Below, piece after piece: positions 8,587 through 15,765 of a DNA stretch of 41,465 nucleotides. The stretch lies in assembly GCA_045539095.1 (NCBI GenBank), contig JAZQER010000048.1:1-41465 (forward strand), read 5' to 3'. Position 1 is the stretch's first letter. Every line of letters starts with the position of its first letter. Position numbers and translations under genes: made by a program. Origin of the DNA: SFWF01 sp045539095 (lineage in GTDB: Bacteria; Bacillota; Clostridia; Oscillospirales; Acutalibacteraceae). The notes under the pieces were generated by a model. That model did no database searches. It had not been told where the DNA came from and saw only the letters and a list, made by a program, of their open reading frames with translations.

Positions 8587-10948
8587 ATCTGTAGATATTG
8601 CCTCCTTCGGCAAATTCAAAAATTATAAAATTGATTTTTCAGACGGTTTCAATGTCATTTATGGCCAGAATGAAGCAGGAAAATCCACCGTTATGTCTTT
8701 CATTAAAATGATGTTTTACGGCAACGGAGGAAGAGTTTCGGACCTTGATAAGAATCTTCGTAAAAAATATATGCCGTGGGACTCGTCACTTATGGCGGGA
8801 AGCATCGAGTTTTCTCATAGGGGCAAAAACTACCGTTTGATGCGCGAATTCAAGGGCTCCAACTCTACAGATAAGATTACCCTTATCAATATTGATATAG
8901 ATACCGAAGTCAGCGTTTCGGGCAAGGGTGATATTGGTAGCTCAGTTTTCGGACTCAGTGAAGCGGCTTTTGAAAAAAGTGTATTTATCAGTACTCTTGG
9001 CGCTCCTGCAAAGGACAGCGCCGCAGAAAGTGAGATAAACGGAAAACTTTCAAATATCGCAGCATCGGGTGACCAAGATATCTCGCAGGAACTGGTTGCC
9101 TCCCGACTTAGAAAAGCTAAAGAAGCACTTATGTCCAGGAGCAAAAAGGTAGGCAGTTATGATAAGGCTGTAGCCGAACTTTCAAGCCTTGAAGAGGAGA
9201 TAGAATCGGCGCGTGAGCGCGAAAATCAGGCCGTTGCGCTTGAAGTTATCATAGCCGAAAAGGAAGCGGAAGCGAGTGCTGTAAAGACCGAAGGTGACCG
9301 ACTTTTTGCTATTATGAAAAAGGCTGAACTTTTTAAAAAGCGCTCTGCTCTCACCAAATATATTGAAGCCTATGGTGCCGCAGAAAAAGCCAAAAGTGCG
9401 TTGACACTGCCTGACGGCAGCCTCGCTACTAAAGAATATGCAGACAGTATCAAAGATGCAGTAAGCAACATTACCATCATCGAAAAGTCACTTTCAGATA
9501 AGAATACCGCAGCAGAAGCCGTTAAAGATGAGATAAGCGCTCTCTCGACTGATGATGAAAGCTCTGCTTCTGAATCTTTGAACGCTAGAAAACAAGAGCT
9601 TGAAAACAATCTTCGCGAGCTTGACAGCCGCGCTGACACTGTGCGCGAATCACTAACCATTCTGCAGATAGCTGCATCGGTAAAGCCACAGAAAAAGCCT
9701 AACCTTGCATTTTTGATAATAGGTCTGGCGCTTACATTCATATTCGGCGTTGCCGCCGCGTTCACTGTAAGGAGTAACACTCCCCTTTTGTACGGTGAAA
9801 TTGTCGGCGCCGTTGTTGGACTTGTTCTCTTTGTGCTCGGTTTTGTTTTAAAACGCTCGGTAACGGATGACGATATAACTGAAGATCTTATGAAAACTCA
9901 GTCTGAGCTTGACGGAATCTTAAAACGGATAGCCGCCACAGAAGATGAGTTTAGTGCCGTCAATAGTGAAATTAACACCAAGCTTATTGAGCAAGGCGGT
10001 AAAAAAGCGCTGCTCTCTGCAAAACAAACCGAGCTTCTCGCAAAGCAGGAAGAGGTTATCTCGGTAAAATCTCAGTTGCTTGATGCCGAAAACGTTCTAT
10101 CGGTCCTTTGTAAGCCTTTCGGTCTTATATCAGACAAGTCTGATGCATTACAAATAGCGACAAAAATAGAACGTCACCTCAGCGAACTGTCATCAGCCAA
10201 TATTATGCTCAACTTAGCCGCTGATTCTACCAACTGTCAAAGCTACGAAGAGGCCATAAACCGACTAAATGACCTGAACTTGGATGAGACACTTCGCGAT
10301 ATTTCTCCCGAAGAGGCTGAGTCAGCAAAGGATAAAATAAAAGCCTTTACCCTTGAATCGGGCAAGCTTCGTGAGGAACTCGCTACTTTAAAGGGCAAAC
10401 TCAAAACGCTTACAGCAAGCGGAAAGACCGTTCCGCTACTCGAATTGCAAAAGACCGAGCTTGAAAGCAGTATTGCTTCTCAAAAGAAGTTTTGCGACTC
10501 TGCAGATATCGCGATGGAAGCCCTTGCAGAAGCCGCTGCTACTATGCGTCAAAGCTTTGGCGGAGCGCTTGAAGCAGATACAGCAAGAATATTTGCAGCT
10601 CTTACCGATAACGCCTATTCGTCGCTTGATATATCCAAGGACCTTGAGATAAAGGTTGGTAGTGACGGAGTTTTCGGTGCTAAAGAGTGGCAGTTTTTAA
10701 GTGCCGGTACCGTAGATCAGGCTTATCTTGCCCTGCGGCTTGCTCTTATAAAGCTTATAAGTGAAGAAAAAGATTCTTTACCGCTTATAATAGATGACTG
10801 TTTAGCTCAATACGATGACCAAAGAGCCGACAAGGCGATGAACTTTTTGAATGAGTTCTCCAAAGAGCATCAACTGATCTTTTTCACCTGCCACACTAAT
10901 ATAAAAAAAACAGCTGAAAAGCTGGGTATAAATACAATAAATATGTAA
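8576..10948 (+). CDS. SbcC/Rad50-like ATPase with a central membrane hairpin (YhaN-like)
   Basis: 790 aa. The start is ATG 8576 with GGAGG ~9 nt upstream; an in-frame ATG 75 nt earlier lies within the nuclease gene. The N-terminus has a Walker A (GQNEAGKST, ~30-38). The C-terminus has an ABC-type LSAGTVDQAYLALRLA signature and a Walker B (LPLIIDDCLAQYD). Between them lie long Lys/Glu/Ala-rich coiled coils interrupted at about residues 373-427 by two hydrophobic helices where a Rad50 hook would sit. So instead of a zinc hook the coil tip is probably anchored in the membrane. It likely works with the preceding nuclease on DNA ends. Confidence 0.88.
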   Translation: MKIKSVDIASFGKFKNYKIDFSDGFNVIYGQNEAGKSTVMSFIKMMFYGNGGRVSDLDKNLRKKYMPWDSSLMAGSIEFSHRGKNYRLMREFKGSNSTDKITLINIDIDTEVSVSGKGDIGSSVFGLSEAAFEKSVFISTLGAPAKDSAAESEINGKLSNIAASGDQDISQELVASRLRKAKEALMSRSKKVGSYDKAVAELSSLEEEIESARERENQAVALEVIIAEKEAEASAVKTEGDRLFAIMKKAELFKKRSALTKYIEAYGAAEKAKSALTLPDGSLATKEYADSIKDAVSNITIIEKSLSDKNTAAEAVKDEISALSTDDESSASESLNARKQELENNLRELDSRADTVRESLTILQIAASVKPQKKPNLAFLIIGLALTFIFGVAAAFTVRSNTPLLYGEIVGAVVGLVLFVLGFVLKRSVTDDDITEDLMKTQSELDGILKRIAATEDEFSAVNSEINTKLIEQGGKKALLSAKQTELLAKQEEVISVKSQLLDAENVLSVLCKPFGLISDKSDALQIATKIERHLSELSSANIMLNLAADSTNCQSYEEAINRLNDLNLDETLRDISPEEAESAKDKIKAFTLESGKLREELATLKGKLKTLTASGKTVPLLELQKTELESSIASQKKFCDSADIAMEALAEAAATMRQSFGGALEADTARIFAALTDNAYSSLDISKDLEIKVGSDGVFGAKEWQFLSAGTVDQAYLALRLALIKLISEEKDSLPLIIDDCLAQYDDQRADKAMNFLNEFSKEHQLIFFTCHTNIKKTAEKLGINTINM

Positions 10949-10960
10949 GGAGACTTCATT

Positions 10961-12001
10961 ATGGTAACGACAAGAGGCTTTGGAATGACAAACAAAGGCG
11001 AACAGGTCACACTTTACACTATTGACAGTGGTAAAGCTTCAATATCTGTATGTGACTTCGGCGCTACACTGGTCAGCTTTGAGGTGCCCGATAAGAATGG
11101 CGCTATGACTGATATCGTGCTTGGCTTTGATGACGGCGCAGGCTACGATAACAATCGCGCTCCCTATTTTGGCGCAACTGTCGGCCGCTTCGGTAACCGC
11201 ATATCAAACGGCAAATTCACACTCAACGGCACTGAGTACACTCTTCCGATAAACAACGGTAAGCACTCTCTGCACGGCGGTATTAACGGTTTTACATTCA
11301 GAATGTATGAGATGGAAGTCGGAGATAATTGGATAGCAGGCTCTATTCTTTCACAAGACGGCGAGGAAGGCTACCCCGGAAATATGAAGTTTACGGTAAA
11401 ATACACTCTTAACGGAACCGACCTTGAAATAGAATATTTTGCTGAGAGCGACAAGGACACCCTTGCCTGCTTTACCAACCATTCTTACTTTAACCTTAAC
11501 GGCTCAACCAGCGGCAAGGATGCGCTTAACCATACCTTACAGGTTATGGCTGAAGCATACGGCGTTGTCGATGACGACGCTATGTTTACAGGTCTTATCC
11601 GTCCTGTAAAGGATACCATTTACGATTTCCGCAAGCCCGCGCTTCTAAGGGATAAACTGCTCAGCGGAGACGCCGACATCGCCCGTACCAGTGACGGAAT
11701 TGACAATTTCTACGTATGTAAAGGCGAGCGCACAGATCTTTATCTCTGCTCTTCTCTCTACTGTGAAGACAGCGGAATCAAGCTTGACTGCTATACCGAT
11801 CAGGTAGGCGTTCAGGTATATACCGCCGCTTGCACCGACGCTATAGGCAAAAAAGGAACCTACCACGGAAAATATTCGGCAGTCTGCCTTGAAACTCAGG
11901 GCTATCCCGATGCTCCGAACATTCCCTATGTCCCCTCAGCAGTACTAAAAGCCGGAGATAAATTTTATTCCAAAACAGTTTATAAAGCAAGTGTAAAATA
12001 A
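10961..12001 (+). CDS. galM: Aldose 1-epimerase (galactose mutarotase)
   Basis: 346 aa, full length for GalM. The family residues are present: GRFGNRISNGKF, the histidine in KHSLHGG, the catalytic histidine in TNHSYFNL and the glutamate in LETQGYPDAPN. It interconverts alpha and beta anomers of galactose/glucose in the cytosol. AAGGAG lies 7-8 nt before ATG 10961. Only 12 nt separate it from the ATPase gene, so it is probably read from the same promoter, although the functions are unrelated. A terminator follows directly. Confidence 0.95.
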   Translation: MVTTRGFGMTNKGEQVTLYTIDSGKASISVCDFGATLVSFEVPDKNGAMTDIVLGFDDGAGYDNNRAPYFGATVGRFGNRISNGKFTLNGTEYTLPINNGKHSLHGGINGFTFRMYEMEVGDNWIAGSILSQDGEEGYPGNMKFTVKYTLNGTDLEIEYFAESDKDTLACFTNHSYFNLNGSTSGKDALNHTLQVMAEAYGVVDDDAMFTGLIRPVKDTIYDFRKPALLRDKLLSGDADIARTSDGIDNFYVCKGERTDLYLCSSLYCEDSGIKLDCYTDQVGVQVYTAACTDAIGKKGTYHGKYSAVCLETQGYPDAPNIPYVPSAVLKAGDKFYSKTVYKASVK

Positions 12002-12007
12002 AAAATT

Positions 12008-12041
12008 AGCGGATGTCCAATCGGGCATCCGCTTTGATTTT
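12008..12041. terminator. Shared terminator between galM and rubrerythrin
   Basis: An 11-bp GC-rich stem (12008-12018 with 12023-12033, one G-U) has a 4-nt loop. T-rich tails on both sides (TTTGATTTT on plus, AATTTTTT on minus) suit both convergent genes. Confidence 0.85.
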
Positions 12042-12046
12042 ACCTA

Positions 12047-12580
12047 TTAATAATTCTCTGCTCTGACTTCAAAATATGACTTCGGATGAGCGCATACGGG
12101 GCAAACTTCGGGAGCCTTTTTGCCCATTACGAGATGTCCGCAGTTACGGCATTCCCACATTGTTTCCTCACTCTTTTCAAATACAGCCTGCATCTCTACA
12201 TTGGAGAGAAGAGCGCGATATCTTTCCTCGTGAGATTTTTCAATAGCGGCTACCATACGGAACTTCTTTGCCAACTCGGGGAAGCCTTCCTCATCAGCCT
12301 CGCCGGCAAAGGTAGAGTACATATCGGTCCCCTCGTAGTTTTCGCCCTCAGCAGCAGCAAGAAGATTTTTTGCAGTATCTCCAAGTTCTCCGAGCTCCTT
12401 AAACCACATTTTAGCGTGTTCCTTTTCGTTATCTGCAGTCTTCTGGAAGATAGCGGAAATCTGCTCATATCCTTCCTTCTTTGCAACAGATGCAAAATAT
12501 GTATACTTGTTTCTTGCCTGACTCTCGCCAGCAAAAGCGGTCCAGAGGTTCTTTTCGGTCTTTGTGCCTGCGTATTTCAT
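12047..12580 (-). CDS. rbr: Rubrerythrin
   Basis: 177 aa, of typical length. The N-terminal ferritin-like four-helix domain carries the diiron ligands in AGESQARNKY, ADNEKEHAK, AGEADEEGF and IEKSHEERY. The C-terminal rubredoxin domain has two CxxC pairs (CRNCGH and CPVCAH). It reduces hydrogen peroxide with electrons from rubredoxin in the cytosol, an oxidative-stress defence of anaerobes. It has its own promoter at 12627-12654 and an AT-rich palindrome in the leader. It is convergent with galM. Confidence 0.97.
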   Translation of the reverse strand: MKYAGTKTEKNLWTAFAGESQARNKYTYFASVAKKEGYEQISAIFQKTADNEKEHAKMWFKELGELGDTAKNLLAAAEGENYEGTDMYSTFAGEADEEGFPELAKKFRMVAAIEKSHEERYRALLSNVEMQAVFEKSEETMWECRNCGHLVMGKKAPEVCPVCAHPKSYFEVRAENY

Positions 12581-12605
12581 AGTTTTCTACTCCTTGGTAT
12601 TAAAA

Positions 12606-12617
12606 TAATAATTATTA
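12606..12617 (-). promoter_or_regulatory. Palindrome at the rubrerythrin transcription start (possible operator)
   Basis: TAATAATTATTA is a perfect 12-bp palindrome just downstream of the -10. It is loosely like a PerR-type AT-rich box. The AT-rich background makes a chance match possible. Confidence 0.3.
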
Positions 12618-12626
12618 CTAGTTTTA

Positions 12627-12654
12627 ATTATATATCATTGGAAAGATTTGTCAA
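12627..12654 (-). promoter_or_regulatory. Sigma-A promoter of rubrerythrin
   Basis: TTGACA and TATAAT, both perfect, are separated by 16 nt on the minus strand. The -35 overlaps the end of the upstream membrane-protein gene. Confidence 0.75.
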
Positions 12655-13265
12655 GAGTTTTTTTCTTTCAATTCAAAAACCCTTTTGCTGTAATAATACT
12701 GGACTTGATTATCTATTATTACAAGATAAAACTCATCGCCGTTTTTAAGATTTTCAAGTTGACTATAGTATTTGGCACTATCAAGTAAATATCCGTTTAT
12801 ATGCACCTTATCATAATACATTATTTTATAGTTTGCGCGAGTTTCTCCGTGATTTTTAAATATTACGTGAATGGTATCATGCAAGCGCATCCTCAAGCTA
12901 CCACCTATTGTTCGGAATCTCACACCACCGAAGTGTCTGTCTACCGCGACTAGCGTGTCGCTCACTACGTAAAAATTCTTTATTCCGGAAAACGCGCGCC
13001 ATCTTTTCACCGTTTCGCAGACGATAAATACTACCCATATTAACGTAATAATCATTATCAGCGCAAATATAAGGTAATATACAAAAGGCGCTTTATCTTC
13101 TCCACTTAAAAGCATAATTACGTCAAACACCATAAGCAAAACAAAAATTATAGACCACACCGAATATCCCATAGCATCTGAACGAAGTTTTTTACGCAGA
13201 TCCAGATAGATATCATCATAGGTCAGTTTTTGCTTTCTATTCTCCTCATCATAACGCCACGCCAT
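12651..13265 (-). CDS. Uncharacterised two-helix membrane protein
   Basis: 204 aa, family not recognised. Residues ~1-30 are charged and probably cytoplasmic. Two strong membrane helices follow (~34-53 and ~62-88), then a ~110-residue basic, beta-rich soluble tail ending in EKNS. The segment from ~95 (FYVVSDTLVAVDRH to VHINGYLLDS) could be a PH-like or similar small beta domain, but I cannot assign it. AAGGAGA lies 9 nt before ATG 13265. It sits 25 nt downstream of the xre gene and is probably co-transcribed, so it may be the output or partner of that regulator. Confidence 0.75.
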   Translation of the reverse strand: MAWRYDEENRKQKLTYDDIYLDLRKKLRSDAMGYSVWSIIFVLLMVFDVIMLLSGEDKAPFVYYLIFALIMIITLIWVVFIVCETVKRWRAFSGIKNFYVVSDTLVAVDRHFGGVRFRTIGGSLRMRLHDTIHVIFKNHGETRANYKIMYYDKVHINGYLLDSAKYYSQLENLKNGDEFYLVIIDNQVQYYYSKRVFELKEKNS

Positions 13266-13290
13266 ATGCTCACATCTCCTTTTTCAAATA

Positions 13291-13515
13291 CTACCGTTCA
13301 GGGTGACGGAGTCCTTTTGGCAGACCAAGTATATAGTCTGCGGAAACCTTAAAAAATTTACAATATGCTATAATATCTTCATCGTTAATATGCGCTGTAC
13401 CTGTCTCTAATCTTGAAATTTGCATCTGACTTAGGTTTAACTTTTTACCAAGCTCAGTCTGATTAAGATTTGTGTTTTCTTCACGGAGTGCTTTAATTCT
13501 TTCAGCAATTGTCAT
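13291..13515 (-). CDS. XRE-family helix-turn-helix regulator
   Basis: 74 aa, essentially a single Cro/CI-type HTH: IKALREENTNLNQTELGKKLNLSQMQISRLETG, then DIIAYCKFFKVSADYILGL, the usual end of the domain. There is no separate sensor or dimerisation domain. AGAGGTG precedes ATG 13515. The 80 bp upstream hold three copies of an ATAAACGAAA-type half-site, two of them inside a strong divergent promoter. It therefore probably represses that promoter and perhaps its own. Confidence 0.9.
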   Translation of the reverse strand: MTIAERIKALREENTNLNQTELGKKLNLSQMQISRLETGTAHINDEDIIAYCKFFKVSADYILGLPKGLRHPER

Positions 13516-13541
13516 AAAATCACCTCTGAAAGAATTTTATC

Positions 13542-13585
13542 ATAAACGAAAATCGACTATTGATATTTAAACGAATTTCGTTTAT
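13542..13585. promoter_or_regulatory. Probable XRE operator: three ATAAACGAAA half-sites
   Basis: ATAAACGAAA at 13542-13551 is repeated exactly in inverted orientation at 13576-13585. The latter is half of a 17-bp near-palindrome (13568-13584) centred in the spacer of the divergent promoter. The arrangement resembles a cI/cro-like switch. Confidence 0.6.
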
Positions 13586-13588
13586 AAT
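13560..13588 (+). promoter_or_regulatory. Strong divergent promoter upstream of xre
   Basis: TTGATA and a perfect TATAAT are separated by 17 nt, with the putative operator filling the spacer. No protein gene with a ribosome-binding site follows; the next landmark is a hairpin terminator ~60 nt downstream. Confidence 0.7.
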
Positions 13589-13594
13589 GTTCAT

Positions 13595-13690
13595 ACGCAC
13601 TCTGCTTACGCCACACAACTCTGAACTTAGGCTCTGGCGCCAACCAACACAAAAGGAACCGCCAATTAGACGGTTCCTTTTGTGTTCTGT
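13595..13690 (+). ncRNA. Putative ~90-nt small RNA from the xre-divergent promoter
   Basis: This is inferred only from a near-consensus promoter (13560-13588) followed by a strong hairpin with a U-rich 3' side (13646-13686). There is no Shine-Dalgarno and no short ORF ending before the hairpin. Outside the hairpin the body has a small TGGCGCCA palindrome. Family unknown. Confidence 0.4.
13646..13690. terminator. Hairpin terminator downstream of the xre-divergent promoter
   Basis: A perfect 16-bp stem (13646-13661 with 13671-13686) has a 9-nt loop. The GGAACCG/CGGTTCC core is followed by TTTTGTGTT, so it can work as an intrinsic terminator on plus, and by symmetry on minus. Confidence 0.7.
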
Positions 13691-13736
13691 ACTTACCTAT
13701 AAAGTCTTAAAACGGATAGAATCAGATGTTGGAGCG

Positions 13737-13787
13737 TTTTTCTCCTATGCCAAGACGTATCGTGTATACTTCGGGCATAGGAAAAAA
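13737..13787. repeat. Long-loop inverted repeat of unknown role
   Basis: TCCTATGCC (13743-13751) pairs perfectly with GGCATAGGA (13774-13782). The stem extends by T/A pairs past one mismatch, with a 22-nt loop. No T tract follows on either strand outside the stem, so it is not an ordinary terminator. The rest of the 340-bp gene-free interval 13516-13855 holds the operator, promoter, first hairpin and fba terminator. Confidence 0.45.
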
Positions 13788-13789
13788 GG

Positions 13790-13821
13790 CTAAAAAGAAA
13801 ACGACCCGAATTTCGGGTCGT
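13790..13821 (-). terminator. Intrinsic terminator of fba
   Basis: A GC-rich stem ACGACCC(GAA)/(TTC)GGGTCGT at 13801-13821 is followed on the minus strand by TTTCTTTTT. It lies 35 nt after the fba stop. Confidence 0.85.
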
Positions 13822-13855
13822 GAATCTTTTGTCCTACGCTGATTGTAGCCGTTTT

Positions 13856-14719
13856 TTATGCCTTGCCGACAGAGCCGAAGAGCTCCATCTTCTCGCGTAC
13901 AGTAGCCTTAATAGCTTCTACGCCGGGAGCGAGAATCTTTCTGGGATCAAAGCCCTTACCAACAAGGTCCTTACCCTCTTCGATATACTTTCTGGTTTCA
14001 GCTGCGAAAGCGAGCTGGCACTCGGTATTAACATTGATCTTGGAAACGCCGAGAGAAATTGCCTTCTTGATCATATCAGCAGGGATGCCTGTGCCGCCGT
14101 GAAGAACGAGGGGCATTGTGCCTGTGAGCTCCTGAATAGCAGCAAGTGTATCGAAAGAAAGACCTGCCCAATTTTCAGGGTACTTACCGTGGATATTACC
14201 AATACCTGCAGCGAGCATTGTAACACCGAGGTCTGCGATCATCTTGCACTCTGCGGGGTCAGCAACCTCACCGCCACCGATAACGCCGTCTTCTTCACCG
14301 CCGATAGCACCAACCTCAGCCTCGATAGAGAGACCGAGCTTATTTGTGAGCTCAACGAGCTCCTTAGTTTTTTCGATATTTTCCTCAATGGGATACTTAG
14401 ATCCATCGAACATTACGGAAGAGAAGCCTGCTTCGATGCACATCTTTGCGTGCTCGTAAGAACCGTGGTCAAGATGGAGAGCAACAGGAACGGTAATTCC
14501 GAGCTCGTCGATCATTCCGTTAACCATTCCAACTACGGTCTTGTAGCCGCACATATACTTACCTGCACCCTGGGAAACACCGAGAATAACAGGAGACTTT
14601 AATTCCTCTGCGGTCTGCAGGATAGCTTTTGTCCATTCAAGGTTGTTGATGTTGAACTGACCAACGGCATATTTACCGGCTTTAGCCTTGTTCAGCATTT
14701 CTTTTGCAGAAACTAACAT
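13856..14719 (-). CDS. fba: Class II fructose-bisphosphate aldolase
   Basis: 287 aa, normal for the short class II group. Zinc and active-site motifs: HLDHGSYEH (Asp/His), VEAEVGAIGGEEDG and LVLHGGTGIP. A GISKINVNTE-like segment (GVSKINVNTEC) binds the substrate phosphate. It splits fructose-1,6-bisphosphate in glycolysis and gluconeogenesis. GGAGG precedes ATG 14719. It is monocistronic, with its own promoter (14761-14789) and terminator. Confidence 0.96.
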   Translation of the reverse strand: MLVSAKEMLNKAKAGKYAVGQFNINNLEWTKAILQTAEELKSPVILGVSQGAGKYMCGYKTVVGMVNGMIDELGITVPVALHLDHGSYEHAKMCIEAGFSSVMFDGSKYPIEENIEKTKELVELTNKLGLSIEAEVGAIGGEEDGVIGGGEVADPAECKMIADLGVTMLAAGIGNIHGKYPENWAGLSFDTLAAIQELTGTMPLVLHGGTGIPADMIKKAISLGVSKINVNTECQLAFAAETRKYIEEGKDLVGKGFDPRKILAPGVEAIKATVREKMELFGSVGKA

Positions 14720-14760
14720 AATAAAAATCCTCCAAAAAATGTATTTTTACATCACTTAAT

Positions 14761-14789
14761 ATGATATATCAAAATAACGTAAAAATCAA
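14761..14789 (-). promoter_or_regulatory. Promoter of fba
   Basis: TTGATT and TATCAT with a 17-nt spacer on the minus strand, ~42 nt before the start codon. Confidence 0.55.
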
Positions 14790-14807
14790 GATGTGAAAAC
14801 TAAATTT

Positions 14808-15641
14808 TTAATCTTTTTTCTCAAGTTTCTCTTCAAGCAGTGCAGGGTCCTCAAGATAGGTTCTGAATTTGCGGAAGGCTTTTGCAAAATAGAGTCCGGA
14901 ACAGATGCGTTCATCCATTACGACACCGAGGGGTATGCATTTCTCAAATACTATCTCGCCGTTCTTTCTTTTTGCAACCTCTCGGTTTTTACCCATTGCG
15001 ATAAAGACGCTTGTCGTTCCGAAGTTGTAGATGTGGTGATAGATATGATTTGTTCGGATTGAAGCTAGGTTCGTGATGGTCAGCGATGCGTGGAAGGGAG
15101 AAAGATCGGTAATAAACTTCGGGAGAAGTCCGTAACGGTCAAGCAACTTGAAGAGACCGACTGCAATATTGCAGACACCGGGAAGTGATACCAGGAAGCT
15201 TATCATCTTATCTGTGTTGTTGACCGTAGATGCTTCACGGTTGCTCTCGACATATTCGTTCATCTTCTCGTTTACCTCGAAGATGTTGTCGTCAAGCTCG
15301 AACTTGACCTTAGACATAGTCTCCTCTTCGGTTACAAGACTCTTGAGAACTACCATTGCGACCTTAAACTCCTTATGAGTGTAGATCTTCTTATTAACGA
15401 TAAAGTTGTTAAGAAGTGGGAATTCATAAGCCGTTCTCAGGTACGCCGCAGTTACGACCGACATATGGCTCATTCTGATGCCTTCCTTACGTTTTGCGTT
15501 AATATAGTTCTGAATAGGCTCTACAGGTATGTCAACGGTAGTCATATTCATAGCGTCGTTTCTTTTATTCATTATGTACGGAACCACTGTATACATAGGG
15601 TCCGCTTTTCTCACTCTTTTTCCGTCTGCGCGAAATGCCAT
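14808..15641 (-). CDS. Stand-alone E2/CAT-fold acyltransferase-like protein with altered active site
   Basis: 277 aa, resembling the C-terminal catalytic domain of 2-oxoacid dehydrogenase E2 subunits (also the chloramphenicol acetyltransferase fold). Examples are HMSVVTAAYLRTAYEFP, FHASLTITNLASI and the FGTTSVFIAMGK strand. No lipoyl or subunit-binding domain precedes it and no E1/E3 genes are nearby. Where E2 enzymes have DHRxxDG, this has DERICSG (243-249), losing both catalytic His and Asp. Classic acyl transfer is therefore unlikely. Similar stand-alone proteins are annotated as E2 in Clostridia. GGAGG precedes ATG 15641, and a promoter lies at 15678-15706. Function unknown. Confidence 0.8.
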   Translation of the reverse strand: MAFRADGKRVRKADPMYTVVPYIMNKRNDAMNMTTVDIPVEPIQNYINAKRKEGIRMSHMSVVTAAYLRTAYEFPLLNNFIVNKKIYTHKEFKVAMVVLKSLVTEEETMSKVKFELDDNIFEVNEKMNEYVESNREASTVNNTDKMISFLVSLPGVCNIAVGLFKLLDRYGLLPKFITDLSPFHASLTITNLASIRTNHIYHHIYNFGTTSVFIAMGKNREVAKRKNGEIVFEKCIPLGVVMDERICSGLYFAKAFRKFRTYLEDPALLEEKLEKKD

Positions 15642-15677
15642 AGAGAAATCCTCCGTTCACAATTTATTAACAAAGTT

Positions 15678-15706
15678 ATTGTACCTCAAAAATCGACATA
15701 TTGCAA
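15678..15706 (-). promoter_or_regulatory. Promoter of the E2-like gene
   Basis: TTGCAA and TACAAT with a 17-nt spacer, about 36 nt upstream of the start. It lies just past the rodA terminator. Confidence 0.6.
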
Positions 15707-15723
15707 CAAAAAGTTGCTGTATC

Positions 15724-15765
15724 AACAAAATAAAGGATGATGAGTGTTTTCATCATCCTTTATTA
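15724..15765 (-). terminator. Intrinsic terminator of the rodA/ftsW-like gene
   Basis: A perfect 15-bp stem (15729-15743 with 15750-15764) has a 6-nt loop. The gene's stop codon lies inside the stem, and TTTATTTTGTT follows on the minus strand. Confidence 0.85.

Noticed and set aside
12086..12748. A 220-codon plus-strand frame over rubrerythrin
   Set aside because: It is antisense to rubrerythrin and its promoter and has no ribosome-binding site.
13560..13793. A 77-codon open frame on plus, upstream of the fba terminator
   Set aside because: It begins in the -35 box of the putative promoter, has no ribosome-binding site and runs across two hairpins.
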